Source of the DNA: Synchiropus splendidus
Taxonomy: Eukaryota; Chordata; Actinopteri; Syngnathiformes; Callionymidae
Length of the DNA: 64,000 nucleotides
Direction of reading: 5' to 3'
Assembly: GCF_027744825.2 (NCBI RefSeq)
Contig: NC_071337.1
Location: 11,533,031 to 11,597,030 of the forward strand
In this document: positions 24,377 to 35,200 of the stretch, piece by piece
How the letters are laid out: the number at the start of each line of letters is the position of its first letter
How positions within the stretch are numbered: the stretch's first letter is position 1
Program-made: the position numbers and the translations under genes
The notes under the pieces: generated by a model
The model's database searches: none
What the model saw: only the letters and a program-made list of their open reading frames with translations
What the model was told of the DNA's origin: nothing

Positions 24377-24704
24377 GTTGTCTCTTCACAGCTACACAGC
24401 GATCTGACGTTTCCCGCCCCACAATTCATTGCTCAACGTCACAAAGTGAGAATTCTGAGATTAAAGTCAGAATTCTCACTTTAAAGTCAGAATTCTGAGA
24501 TTAAAGTCAGAATTCTCACTTTAAAGTCAGAATTCTGAGAAAAAAGTGAGAATTCTGACTTTAAAGTCAGAATTCTCACTTTAAAGTCAGAATTCTGAGA
24601 AAAAAGTGAGAATTCTGACTTTAAAGTCAGAATTCTGAGATTAAAGTCAGAATTCTGAGAAAAAAATTTTTTTTTTCTTTACTGGCCCTAATCCTCTTCC
24701 GTAG
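24217..24704 (-). repeat. Right terminal inverted repeat, 488 bp, with array and first exon
   Basis: It is the inverted counterpart of 18564-19170. The 119-bp length difference equals six 20-bp units less one base in an A/T tract. It encodes exon 1 (24302-24376, minus) of the HECT-like gene and that exon's donor site. Confidence 0.92.
24443..24661. repeat. 20-bp subterminal palindromic array, 11 units
   Basis: Eleven AGAATTCT cores at exact 20-bp spacing, with spacers TTTAAAGT, GATTAAAG or GAAAAAAG, in inverted orientation relative to the left array. The order of spacer variants differs from the left arm, which points to independent expansion, contraction or conversion after the arms were formed. 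Confidence 0.95.
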
Positions 24705-24709
24705 CATGC
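24705..24709. repeat. Target-site duplication, right copy (CATGC)
   Basis: Exact direct copy of the five bases at 18559-18563, immediately after the terminal CCGTAG of the element. Confidence 0.85.
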
Positions 24710-25714
24710 AGTAAAATATATTTGTATAAAACGTGAGCATTATTACCAGAAAATGAGCTGTTTTCAAAGATAGAAATTAGTGTTCATAAATGCTCTAGCC
24801 ATAAAATCTCAGCATTTTTATTTATTCAGTCATTAATCGTAGTAGTTTAAAGTGTGACGCAACATTCCACCAGACATCTAAATACTTCTGCTCAGAATTT
24901 TATTTTAACAGTTCAATTTAAATATATTGACTTTCACAAACATTTTGACCTAATAGAATTACTTGCTGAGTAAAAAAAGATGAACAGTAATAATACTAAT
25001 AATAATATCTTATTCACGAACATATCAAGTATAAATTCAACAACAACATAAAATAAAGCAAAGCAAATATTAACTTAAGCATTGCAGACATTTACTGAAT
25101 TTCCACTCAAAATCAAATTATGAACTGGAAAATATTAACTTAAATTAAACTTAGTAAAACAAAAATGCTCCAAACACTCACCCAACAATGCAAACCTATC
25201 AACTTATTTAATATATCAATGTACAACAACCAAAACATCCACTTAACAGCTAAAGCAAAAACCCACAGAACTTGTTTATGCAACTCAAAAATATCTTCTA
25301 CTTTTGAATGATTATAGTATGCCACCTCACGGTCACAAAATGTCACCCAACAATGCTCAACATACTCAGTATTTGACTTAGAACCTCCCAAAGGAATGAC
25401 ATACATTTGTGTCACCGACATCAGAGGGCGGGACAGGTACACACAATGTGTAGTGACTGGTTCAGCCTACTATCACAGGCGGTTCCTCCTCTCGGCAGCA
25501 CAGCCCGGTAACATAAGACATAAACGACAAACCCAAGGTGAGGAACGACTACACACCAGGATCAATAAAGACTCCACATTAAAATGGATTATGACCGTTT
25601 TATGCGCCCTCCAGCGACATAACAAAAGCAGCTCAACGAAACATGCCGATGTAGACGATGTCGTAGGCAGTTTGAGAAGGTTCCCCAGGCCGATGCAAAC
25701 GTTGAATATTTTAT

Positions 25715-25795
25715 TTAATCATTTATCTTCTCACGCTTTTCCACAGCAGGGTCACAGGGGCCCCGAGCTAATCCCACTTTACCTTGGTTGCAGTA
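25715..25795 (+). repeat. Fragment of a dispersed teleost repeat
   Basis: ATCATTTATCTTCTCACGCT, then CAGGGTCACAGGGGCCCCGAGC and TAATCCCA match the well-known fish phrase ATCCATTTTCT..CGCTT..CAGGGTCGCGGGGG..GAGC.TATCCCA. It is diverged and truncated on both sides. Confidence 0.6.
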
Positions 25796-28004
25796 AAACG
25801 TGACGCTGACAGTGACAAACAGCTGCTTCGGGGGTGTTGTTGAGTTTACATGTTATTAGAATGTGCACCGGCGTTCACCACAGCTCTGTCAGAGGCCTAT
25901 TCTATTTCTTATTTTATTTATTTTTTATTTATTTTTATTCAATACCATCGACAATGATTGAGTAACTATCAAGTACATCTGTGAGCAGACCAAGGCGACC
26001 CAAGGAAGCATAAAGAAATGTCACAATGCTATGGCCAAAAAACACTCAATAACAGAGTTTAATAGCAAAGTACATAAACACGCACAGCATGAGAACTGTC
26101 CGTGGTCCTGAAGTGAAGCGCCGCTGAACTGTAGGTACAGTTAGAATGTTCCGTAAACGACTGACCCACATTTGTGGATGATCTACTTAAGCAACATGGG
26201 CAAAAACAAAATAGGTGCAAAGTGTTGGACACATGTCTATTGAAAAAAAAATATTTAAAATATTTTGAATCAATAGAAAACACTGTCATTCTGCGTGTTA
26301 CTCATATGTGCCGTTTGCCGCTATGTTCAAGACATTAAAAATAAACGTAAAAATAAATGCCTACATGCATGCATCTTCTATTCTATTCAAACTAAGTAAA
26401 CATTTTTGCAAATGCACCAAACTAAGGCCTATACAGAGCTTGTGCAGTTTTAATGCATTGTTTTGCACATCTTTTGTGTGAGCCAACCGTTTTAGACATG
26501 TTGTAGTGTGCTTCAAAGACTATCAGTTCTCTGCATTACTTACACCTGCCAGAGATTTAACACGGTAAAACCAGTTCCTAGCACCACCTGTAGTCATGAG
26601 CCGTAATAGGTGAATGTTGTAGCCTAAATACAATGAAATACCTCTGCGTTTGCACTGTTCATTTCTACGCAAACAGAAAATTTGCCCCTGGAAACTATGT
26701 TTTTCAAAAACTCCGGAGCTCTAGAAAAAACTCAGGTTGCATGTTTGCATATAAACAGAGCAAAACAGCATGCAACAAACTTGCGCTCCCAAAAAAGTCC
26801 AAGTGGCGTGGATTCCTTCTGAGTAGCAGCAGAATTAATGTTGGTGACAGCCCTCTTTTGCTGTTTCTCTATTACTTGGAGGGGCAGACAAGGGTTGTTT
26901 CTGTGGCTGTATTCCAATCGGCTAACATGGGCTTCAGCTTCTAGTTACACTGCCACCTACAGGTCTGCAATATCCTGTCAGCAGACATACACAGGGTGGT
27001 GTGGTCGCTGTGTTTTCTGTAAACAGATTTTGAAAATGGAGAGGGTGAATTTTCTGTTTGTGGAAATTGCCCGGTTCTTTGTGTCCAGCAACACACATTA
27101 CAATAAAACTCAATTTTGTAATGAGAGACTCTGTTACTATCTTACTATGTTGTCCTCACAGATGACGGTCAGTTGAGCTGTTTCCTTTTTAGATTTCTCC
27201 CTTTACTGTTCAATAAAGATTATTTTAGAAATCCCAACTATACAGGCCAAAATTCAGAAAGAACATATACCCCTGCTTTGAAAGAAAGAAAGAACAACGC
27301 ACAACAACAATGAACTATTACTAATGAAGTTTTCTGCTCCACTTTTACTACCTTTTATTGCACCACTTGAATCATTTCCTGTGGCTGGGTATATGACACA
27401 CTTCCTGTAATCAAGAATTCTGAGAATAAATCCATTCAGGAAATCACAAAGCCTTTTACATTGGCAGATACTCATTTATCACACTTGCAATTACAATCAG
27501 TGTCCAAGAAGTTTTGCTACAGGAAGCATCACAATGCAAAGCGCGGTTTCAATCACGGTTTCCTTTGTACAATAGTTGTTGCAACAACCTATTTTTCCAA
27601 CGTCATTGTTAACATAGTTCACAGTTAAAATGGGCTAAAGTGAACTCCACACAAACATTTACCTCATCTCAAATGTCAACATAAATAAGATGAAGACAAA
27701 AATAATAGTGAACTTAAAAATGTGTTTATACGTCATAGATACTAGCAGGATGACGTGTTGTGGGAGACATGTAAATGTGCCCCGACAGAAAAACCACAAC
27801 CCTCCCAATCACGAGGCAAATTCCCACTTTCCAACAAGACTATTTGGATCCATCTTCATTACGGCTGTGAAGAAAAGAGCCGTCATGGTTGACGTGCACG
27901 AGCTGACCCCGATGGTGCCTTAAAAACACAGGTCATTTATCACGGCAAGCAGCGCAGGACACGTGGAGGAGCGAGTGTCGCCCCTGAGGATTGCTGCAGT
28001 ATCT

Positions 28005-28008
<4 letters not shown>

Positions 28009-28049
<41 letters not shown>
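28009..28049. repeat. (CT)n microsatellite
   Basis: About 20 uninterrupted CT units. Apparent Ser-Leu and Arg-Glu peptides over it are repeat artefacts. Confidence 0.97.
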
Positions 28050-28053
<4 letters not shown>

Positions 28054-28559
28054 AACATGAAAGTCTTTTTTTATTCCCCAAATCAGCCATCGTGAATCCA
28101 TCAGGACGGAGGCTCATTACGGCTGTCACCATCCGGGAAAAATATACGGCAATAATCTTGAGGACGGAAGCTGGTGAGTTGACGTCATTAAAAAATATTT
28201 CAATACATTAGAAATCATGAGAAACAAAGTCATTAGCAGCAGTTTCACAGACCCGCACCAGTCATTCCTCTTTTCTAGTCACAGATGAAGAAGTAGGTCA
28301 AGTTGTTGTCCCATCTGCTAGTTTCACACAAGGCAAGGCTCCTGCCGGGTGAACACAATTCACTGGAGTTATGAGGTAGGCAGCAGCCAAACCCACAAAC
28401 CATGCACCGCACGGTAATTAGCAGATGGAAACATCAATGATTATGACTCTTTATTACATTTTGTTTCTAACTTTCTATGGCTCCATTTATCATCCCAAGT
28501 ACTCTTCATTGAAAGACTCAAAAATGTTCACACACGTGGTTTAAAAAGTGAGACCAAAG

Positions 28560-29185
28560 CCACAATATTACAGACAAAGATAGAAGACAGTGGAGATGGT
28601 CATAGACTTCAGGAGAGTCACAGTTTCTCCATCCCCTCTCATGTTGGCTGGTTTACCTATTCCTATTGTAGACTCCTTCTGCTTTCTGGGGACCTCAAGT
28701 GGGAGCCAGCCATCAGGTCCCTCATCAGCAAGGCCCAGCAGAGAATGTTCTTCCTGAGGCAGCTACGAAAACTACGACTACCGACAAAGTTGCTGGTGGA
28801 GTTCTACACTGCCATCATCGACTCCATCCTCACCTCCTCTATCACCATCTGGTACAACAGCGCCACCCCCAGGGACAAGAGCAGACTGCAGCACATCATG
28901 CGTTCTGCTGAGACGGTGATTGGTCGCGGCCTGCCACCTCTTCAGGACCTGTATGTCTCCAGGACATGGAGACGTGCAGGTCGGATCAGAACCGACTCTG
29001 GCAAGAGGCTACGGTCGATCCAGACCAGAACCTCCCATCACAGGAACAGCTACTTCCCCTCGGAATTCGTGAACAGCCTTTGTTGTATTTTATTTTATTT
29101 TATTTTATTTTATTTTATTTTATTTTATTTTTGGTGGGATCCCCACTGACCATGGCAATAAATTTGATTCTGATTCTGATACTGA
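28560..29185 (+). mobile_element. 5'-truncated L2-clade LINE with C-terminal reverse transcriptase
   Basis: The polymerase C-terminus is readable: MVIDFRR at 28597, then VDSFCFLGT, then after a frameshift KWEPAIRSLISKAQQRMFFL and KLRLPTKLLVEFYTAIIDSI, TSSITIWYNSATPRDKSRLQ, and RTRTSHHRNSYFPSEFVN before the end of the ORF. These are the usual blocks of L2/CR1-like LINEs in fish. A small deletion just after FLGT shifts the frame, so the copy is dead. The tail has a (TTTTA)n run and ends ATTTGATTCTGATTCTGATA, typical of the clade. Only the last 0.6 kb of the element is present, as expected for incomplete target-primed insertion. Confidence 0.82.
29088..29131. repeat. (TTTTA)n microsatellite in the LINE 3' UTR
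   Basis: About nine TTTTA pentamers lie between the polymerase stop and the ATTCTGATTCTGAT tail. Confidence 0.95.
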
Positions 29186-29233
29186 AGTTTTTTTCAACAA
29201 GAAAGAAAGCTGTCCATTATAGTAATATCGACG

Positions 29234-29281
29234 CCGTTCTGCTCTCTTCTCCAGAAGTTCCTGGAGAAGAGAGCAGAACGG
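29234..29281. repeat. Perfect 21-bp inverted repeat with a 6-base loop
   Basis: Positions 29234-29254 are the exact reverse complement of 29261-29281; the loop is AAGTTC. The stem is pyrimidine-rich on one arm (CCGTTCTGCTCTCTTCTCCAG) with no mismatch. Flanks do not extend the pairing. It begins about 50 bp after the LINE tail. The role is unknown: it could be a transposon remnant, a cruciform-forming site or a transcript hairpin. Confidence 0.9.
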
Positions 29282-29289
29282 TGGTAGGC

Positions 29290-32200
29290 AGTAGTCGTAG
29301 TATCGGACTGAACAGACTGAAATTTGATGGAGGGAAGCTTTGACAGACAAGGGAAGTGATACTGACTACATTATATTCTGATCTAATCTTTCCCCCAAAT
29401 TCCTCAGAACTGTGAACAGAGATTGAGAACTGAAACAGAGAAAAATTCTCACACAGAGTTTTGCTGAAGAATATGGACAACACAGAATTTTCGATGAAGC
29501 AAAGCAGCTTGAGGATTTCTAAAGCTCGAGAAAAGGAACGAGACATCCGTGAGAAGTTGCTTCAAACTTGATTCGACTTCTACAAGTAGTGGAAGAGACG
29601 AATTTCCAAGATGGGAGTAGAAATACAGCATGCCGCAAGAATAAAGAAATTAAAGGACTTAAGATGAGAGGGAGTTGAGCTTCAGCAGAGCTTCAGACAG
29701 AAATCTGACGAACAGTCTTCAGAATTCCAGCAGCTGCATGTTATTAAAGAACGTACAGGGCTGAGACAGAGAGTGACAAAAGATTTATTGATGATCACCA
29801 GATTGAATAGGACCGAGAAGAAGGAGAGGCACAGAAAGGAGAGGCTTTGAATAAGACATATGTGGTGGCTGGAAGGGCTGACACTGGAAAACCGGGATGA
29901 ACGTGAACAGTGTGTGAGTTTGGTTGTGATCTCTTTTACACGCATTGTTGATATGGGGGTCGGGGTGTCATTTCCATGCATGTCAGCTGACATACTTTGA
30001 AACACAAACACATTACAGAAACTCAATAAAAAATCATTTTGAGCCAAATAATAAAAGTTAGGATAGCTATAATTATGAATCCTAGCCGTCTTTGAAATAG
30101 AGTTCTTCAGTCATAGATGTGCTAGTGGCAGAAGTCTTAAGTCAAGAGTGACCATTAGCCAGCATCAATGTGAGGTAAAGGACGACAGGCGTTCTGTGTC
30201 CTGCAGTAGGAACTGAAAAACTGACGTCCACCATACGCAGTGTTTATGCAGTTTCATGTGGGAATTGTGAATATCCTTCATTTAGGAGCGGGAAATCCGA
30301 CCTGCTTGCCACTGGAGTCAAGAGGGACTCAATTTCCCCACACCTGATAACCATTTCCACCTGTTTGCTAGCGCCTCAGCATAGATGAATGTAACAGGAC
30401 AGAGAGTCCAAGACGGTATTCTCCTGCCAACATCGCAACAGACATAGCAAACACAATGTAAAACAATGTAAAACAGGGCAAAATTTTTATTTTTTCTGAT
30501 CAACAGCACAGACGTTGAGTGATATAACACAGTATTATGCTCAAATTTGAAGAAATACAGTAACAACTGATGAATTGAAGAAAAAAAAAAGCACTGCACT
30601 TTTTTTCTTCTGCTTACTATAGATCGCATTGGTCATCGGGAAAGCTCCATCGACGTCAGGACCACAGTAAATAATATTGATGAGGACTGTGTTTACTGAG
30701 ACTGCATTTGAGACAATAGTGGTAAATCAGAGTGTTGAACACTGAGGGCTGCTCTTTGGTTGAACCAAGTCTTCTTTTTTTATATATATATTTTTTTAAC
30801 ACCTTTTCATACAATACCAATATGTAAAGCCAATTCAGTAACATGAACTAAACCACTCACTGACTTGGTTTGCATCTCTACGGTATGAATGTTGACGGCC
30901 ACCAGGAGGTCCTACACATGATTCTCAGTGAGACAAAAAACATTTGATAACCCAAGTTCGAGATGAATCAATCGGCTTACGACGGCATTTGTTGGCAAGT
31001 TGTTGGAGAGATGGTGACTATAGTCAAATCCATGGACCTAAAGGTAGACACCCCAGTAAATAATGCATTCGGTAAAGAAATAGAGAAATAGAGAAATGAA
31101 AATTATGTGTATCATTGGAGGCATTACTTATCAATGGTTCTTCACTACAGTAAACTTGGTGTCATTCTGCTTTCTCAGGGCTTATGAATCATATAGCAGG
31201 AACGAACTATTTGAATTAAACAATGATGAATTTGAATTTATGCCAAAAATTGCTCAAAGTTAGAAAGTACTGTTTTTCCTCATTTATAAGTAAATGTAGC
31301 CCAAATGAACCAAATGCTGCTTAAGGGTTAAAGCTATTTACCAAATGCAAATACACTAGTTCAACCTAATTTGATCTTCTAATTCACATCAAAACAATTT
31401 CCAGTCAGAGACGTAAAGGGCTTATAGTCTCTCACTGCCTCAGAAAGAAGTAGATTAAAATGCATTCTGGAGTCTGGATTAAACTGGAGATTCAGAATTT
31501 AAATGCACAGAAATCGCAACCTTTTCCTTCAGTGGAATGAAATTTAAACAAGAAGCATATACATATCTCTCTCTTATAATTCATAAGCATAAAAACAAGG
31601 GAAATGTTTTGGGAATAGCATGAACGTAAATGGCAGCTGAGCCTCCAGCAGAGAGGAGTTTAAATAACAATAATTTAATACAAATGTAATAACTTGAATG
31701 AAGTGGAATGCTTTATCACAGGAGGTTGGAAAAAGTTGAATTATTGATAAAATGAATAATTGACCACCTTATCCTTTCTACATTTCTTATCAGGGATTGT
31801 CATAGACAGTCCTCCGCCACCTAAAGTCTTTGTGATCATGCTATCCTCTTCACAGCCTCATTCACTGCATCCACTGGTTTCATGCAATTATAATAAAAAA
31901 TAACTTGGCCACAGTCATTATTTAGATAAATGTGCGCAAATTAGAAGAAAATTATACGTAAAGCATGACGCTATTCCCCACTTCTCGCCCAGGCACCGAC
32001 CACCAAGCCTCCATGAGACATATATGAATGAGCCATGCCATCTGATCACTGCCAGAACAAGCATATCTAGATGTAAATCATTCACTGGGTCCCTGAATAA
32101 AAACCGAAGAGATTTTGAGTGTGATTCTGATTTAATGGGAGCCGCAAGTCTGCCGGCTGAAAACACAGCGATGTTACATTTGCGCTTCTCTGAGGAGGAT

Positions 32201-35200
32201 ATAGTTTCTCCTCTTCTCTGAAATGAAATCAGGGATGTGAGACTGTGAAAGTGGGCCACTGCCTTCAAAAGAGCCTGTTCTGTGGGAGGACACTATTTTG
32301 ATGACTGTCAAGTCTTGGTAATAGGAAGAACTGTGCCTTACATAATCACACTTACGATAGATGCCTCTGACGTCATCCGTGACCAATTGCACAGCCTGTA
32401 GGTTGGACGTGATCGGAAACAGAGAAGACATTTGCTATGTCTTGATATAGATGTATAGTCGCCATCCAGCTCACTGTATGGAAGATTTAGCCTCATACTT
32501 TCCACTCATGTTGACTTTTCTGGAAATGTTAAAGTGAAAAAGTGTGAAGTGAAATCAACATTATAGTAATAGATATAGTGCTAGATCAAAACTCTGAGGC
32601 AAATTATACACAACATGAGGATCGATTTGTTAAGATGCAACTTCAACAACCTCAAAAACAATTGAAGAAGGGATCGCAGTGCCACTATGGAATCAGTAAG
32701 GGATGTTCCAAACTAGCAAAGTGCAAAGGTCATCCCCCTTTCCCTTCCACTCCCATCTATATTTCATTCAACCATTTGTTTTCAATTTTCACACCTGTTT
32801 CTCCAATGCATTTTTTAACAATATGTTATTGACTGAAAGAGTCACACAGAGACTGAACTGTGCATTTTGAAAGTGTTTGAAGCTGCAAATAGTGTGTAGC
32901 TAAGGAAGGACAGCATGTGTCCAGCATGTCCCCTTCTGATGAAGTTTTTCATATTCACCATAGACAGGATTCCATTCAAATGTTTTGACTTTTTTTTTTT
33001 GGCTCAAAAATTGTCTGAGAGGAGGGTGCGCCATGAGATGACGTCATCAGTGAGCGTCTCTCTGCCACAAAACAAACAACACACTCAGTTGACAATCAAC
33101 AGCTGAGCTACCTGTCTGCCATGTTTTTGGACCACAATGTTTACGTGTGATGTGACATCCAGTCAAGTCTTCATTTATTGCAAATGTAATTTCCTATTAT
33201 GGATACGGAGACAAACCCACCTCCACCAAGGGTAAGGATTACTTAAAAACTTTTGTTTGGCTTTTCCATTACTGTTTATTTCCGCTGTGAAAATTCAAAT
33301 GAGAACACGTGGATGGAAACCCTGCTTATTAAATGACACCTGAACATTTCAAAAGCCATTGTATGTACGCAAAACACAATTGTACCAACAAAAAGGTGAA
33401 ACTTAAGAGCAAATTTGGCTCAGAAAATATGTCCAGCACATTGATGATGTCATTGGTGAGTCATGTCTGTCACTGAGGACAAAGAAGAATGAAAAAAAGT
33501 GACATTTGGCACAGCAGGGTTCAGGATGTAGACAACGCACATAAGGAATAGGGACGTCACAACAAGTGAAAAACAACTCACGGCATGAAAGTGTATAGAG
33601 TGATTGCCTTGTGCTGTTTTTCTTTCTGCTTTTTTTTTTTTTTTACTGGAAGAATCCCGCAAGAAAAATCATCCTAACTAAATTACAGGCTAATACTTGC
33701 TCCTGGCGCAGCTAAAATGTGCCATGTGAATATGGGTGCAGACTGGAGCGACCTCTTCCATTTTTACTGCCATCAATTCAACTTTCCTTCCTTGTGTTTC
33801 TGTCAACTTGCTTCTTGTTTGGCGTCACAGTTCTGCTTGGGTACGATTGACTCTCACCACCATTTTCGGTCGTAAATATTGAACGTTAAACATTTAGGAT
33901 TGTTGTTCTCATGACAAATTCACTCTTAACACAGCCCAGACATGAGGATTCTCCCCTCAGATAATCTTATAGTAGAGTTTCGATAATCTTGGGTTTACCA
34001 TTCTTGGTCGGGAAGACGCTATTTTGGGAGAAAATTCAGCACTTACAAGGTGTAAGTACTGAATATATAATGAATTCATAAAGAGAAAAAGTTTCCATTG
34101 TGACTTATTGTGGCTGAATCAAAAAAAATCAGAGCAACGTTGATGGGCTGTATATTTTCTACATGCAGCAATGGACCACTAACTTCTTCTTTAAGCAGGA
34201 AAAAAATGAATATATTCAATAACTTAACAGACAACGGCTTATTGAAACAGTTCATTGACATACAGTGACGTCTCTGCCATGAGAGCAGTAGATTCTACCA
34301 GTTAAATGTTTAGACATAGACCAAGAGAGGTGGCACAATATAAATCAAAGTGAAGTCTTAAGTCAGAACTGACAATATGTCAACGTGTCGACTTCATTTT
34401 AGAGCTGGAATGTTGGATCGTCAGCCTGGTAATTAGGACCCGAGGTGGCGAGAGAGAGCGGGGAGAATGAGCTAGTTGGAGAGCAGGAGTCACGCTATAA
34501 CACATTAGCCCCAAACTATTAATAAAAACTGTCACTCTCATTAGCGGGTATGAAGAGATAGGCGCTCACACAACACAGGCATCTACACACAAACTCATCA
34601 CCCAAACTCACACTTCGTCAAACGGCACAACTTGATACTACAAATGCTTGCAGGGCAACGTGATACCAATAGATCTGGAATTTGGGCTCAAAGGTGACGG
34701 GGAGAGGAAAAGGCTCCTTGTGCTTTCTGTCAGGTTCAAGTGGATGAAAGATGAGCATGTGCAGTCACATTTAGAAAAAGTGTGGCATCACAGGACCAAG
34801 CATCGGCTCACCAAGCTACATGTATTATACGCAACTGCCCTGGGAATAGAACAACAAGTGCGGCTGATCGTACATGAGCAGGAGGTTATTACGGAGTCTC
34901 TGCTGGTGCTATTTTTGTTACACACTCGGATTGCATGCGTCTTACTCAGAGGTGACCAAACAGTCCTGGCTGACGAGCTGCCTTTGAAGCAGTCATGATG
35001 CATACAGTGACGTCCACGTAAATTCACTTCCGAAACCATAAGTAGCAACATAAACACCAAAGTCATAAGACAAAAAACATGCCAAACATCTCAGCTTTGA
35101 TTGTTTCTCCATGCCTGTGACCTACCGTTGTGACCCTCAGCTGGATCAATATCAGCCTGTTAGGCACGTTGGACGGCTTCACTTACAGTCTGTTTATTTA

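Larger units (their letters stand above)
18564..24704. mobile_element. Complete DNA transposon, IS3EU/integrase-type, 6141 bp, with transposase and HECT-like gene
   Basis: The element starts CTACGGAAGAGGATTAGGGC and ends with the reverse complement of the same text. It is flanked by CATGC on both sides. Long inverted arms (607 bp left, 488 bp right) enclose two convergent spliced genes: a DDE transposase on plus (19441-20867) and a SAM-like/HECT-like protein on minus (21470-24376). The transposase resembles bacterial IS3 OrfB in layout (HTH, GYR..H HTH_21-like segment, rve core), so IS3EU is the closest eukaryotic superfamily I can name; a Ginger-type assignment is the alternative. Both coding frames are intact and the arms nearly identical, so the copy looks young and perhaps autonomous. 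Confidence 0.9.
24710..28555. other. Intergenic DNA, no gene supported
   Basis: The stretch is AT-rich with scattered short chance ORFs. None shows a conserved motif, a credible start or a splice pattern. It contains one dispersed-repeat fragment (25715-25795) and a CT microsatellite (28009-28049), listed separately. I see no RNA gene. Confidence 0.6.

Noticed and set aside
34648..34998. A 116-codon plus-strand ORF of mixed composition
   Set aside because: No family motif, no conserved neighbour and no splice context; within the range expected by chance.
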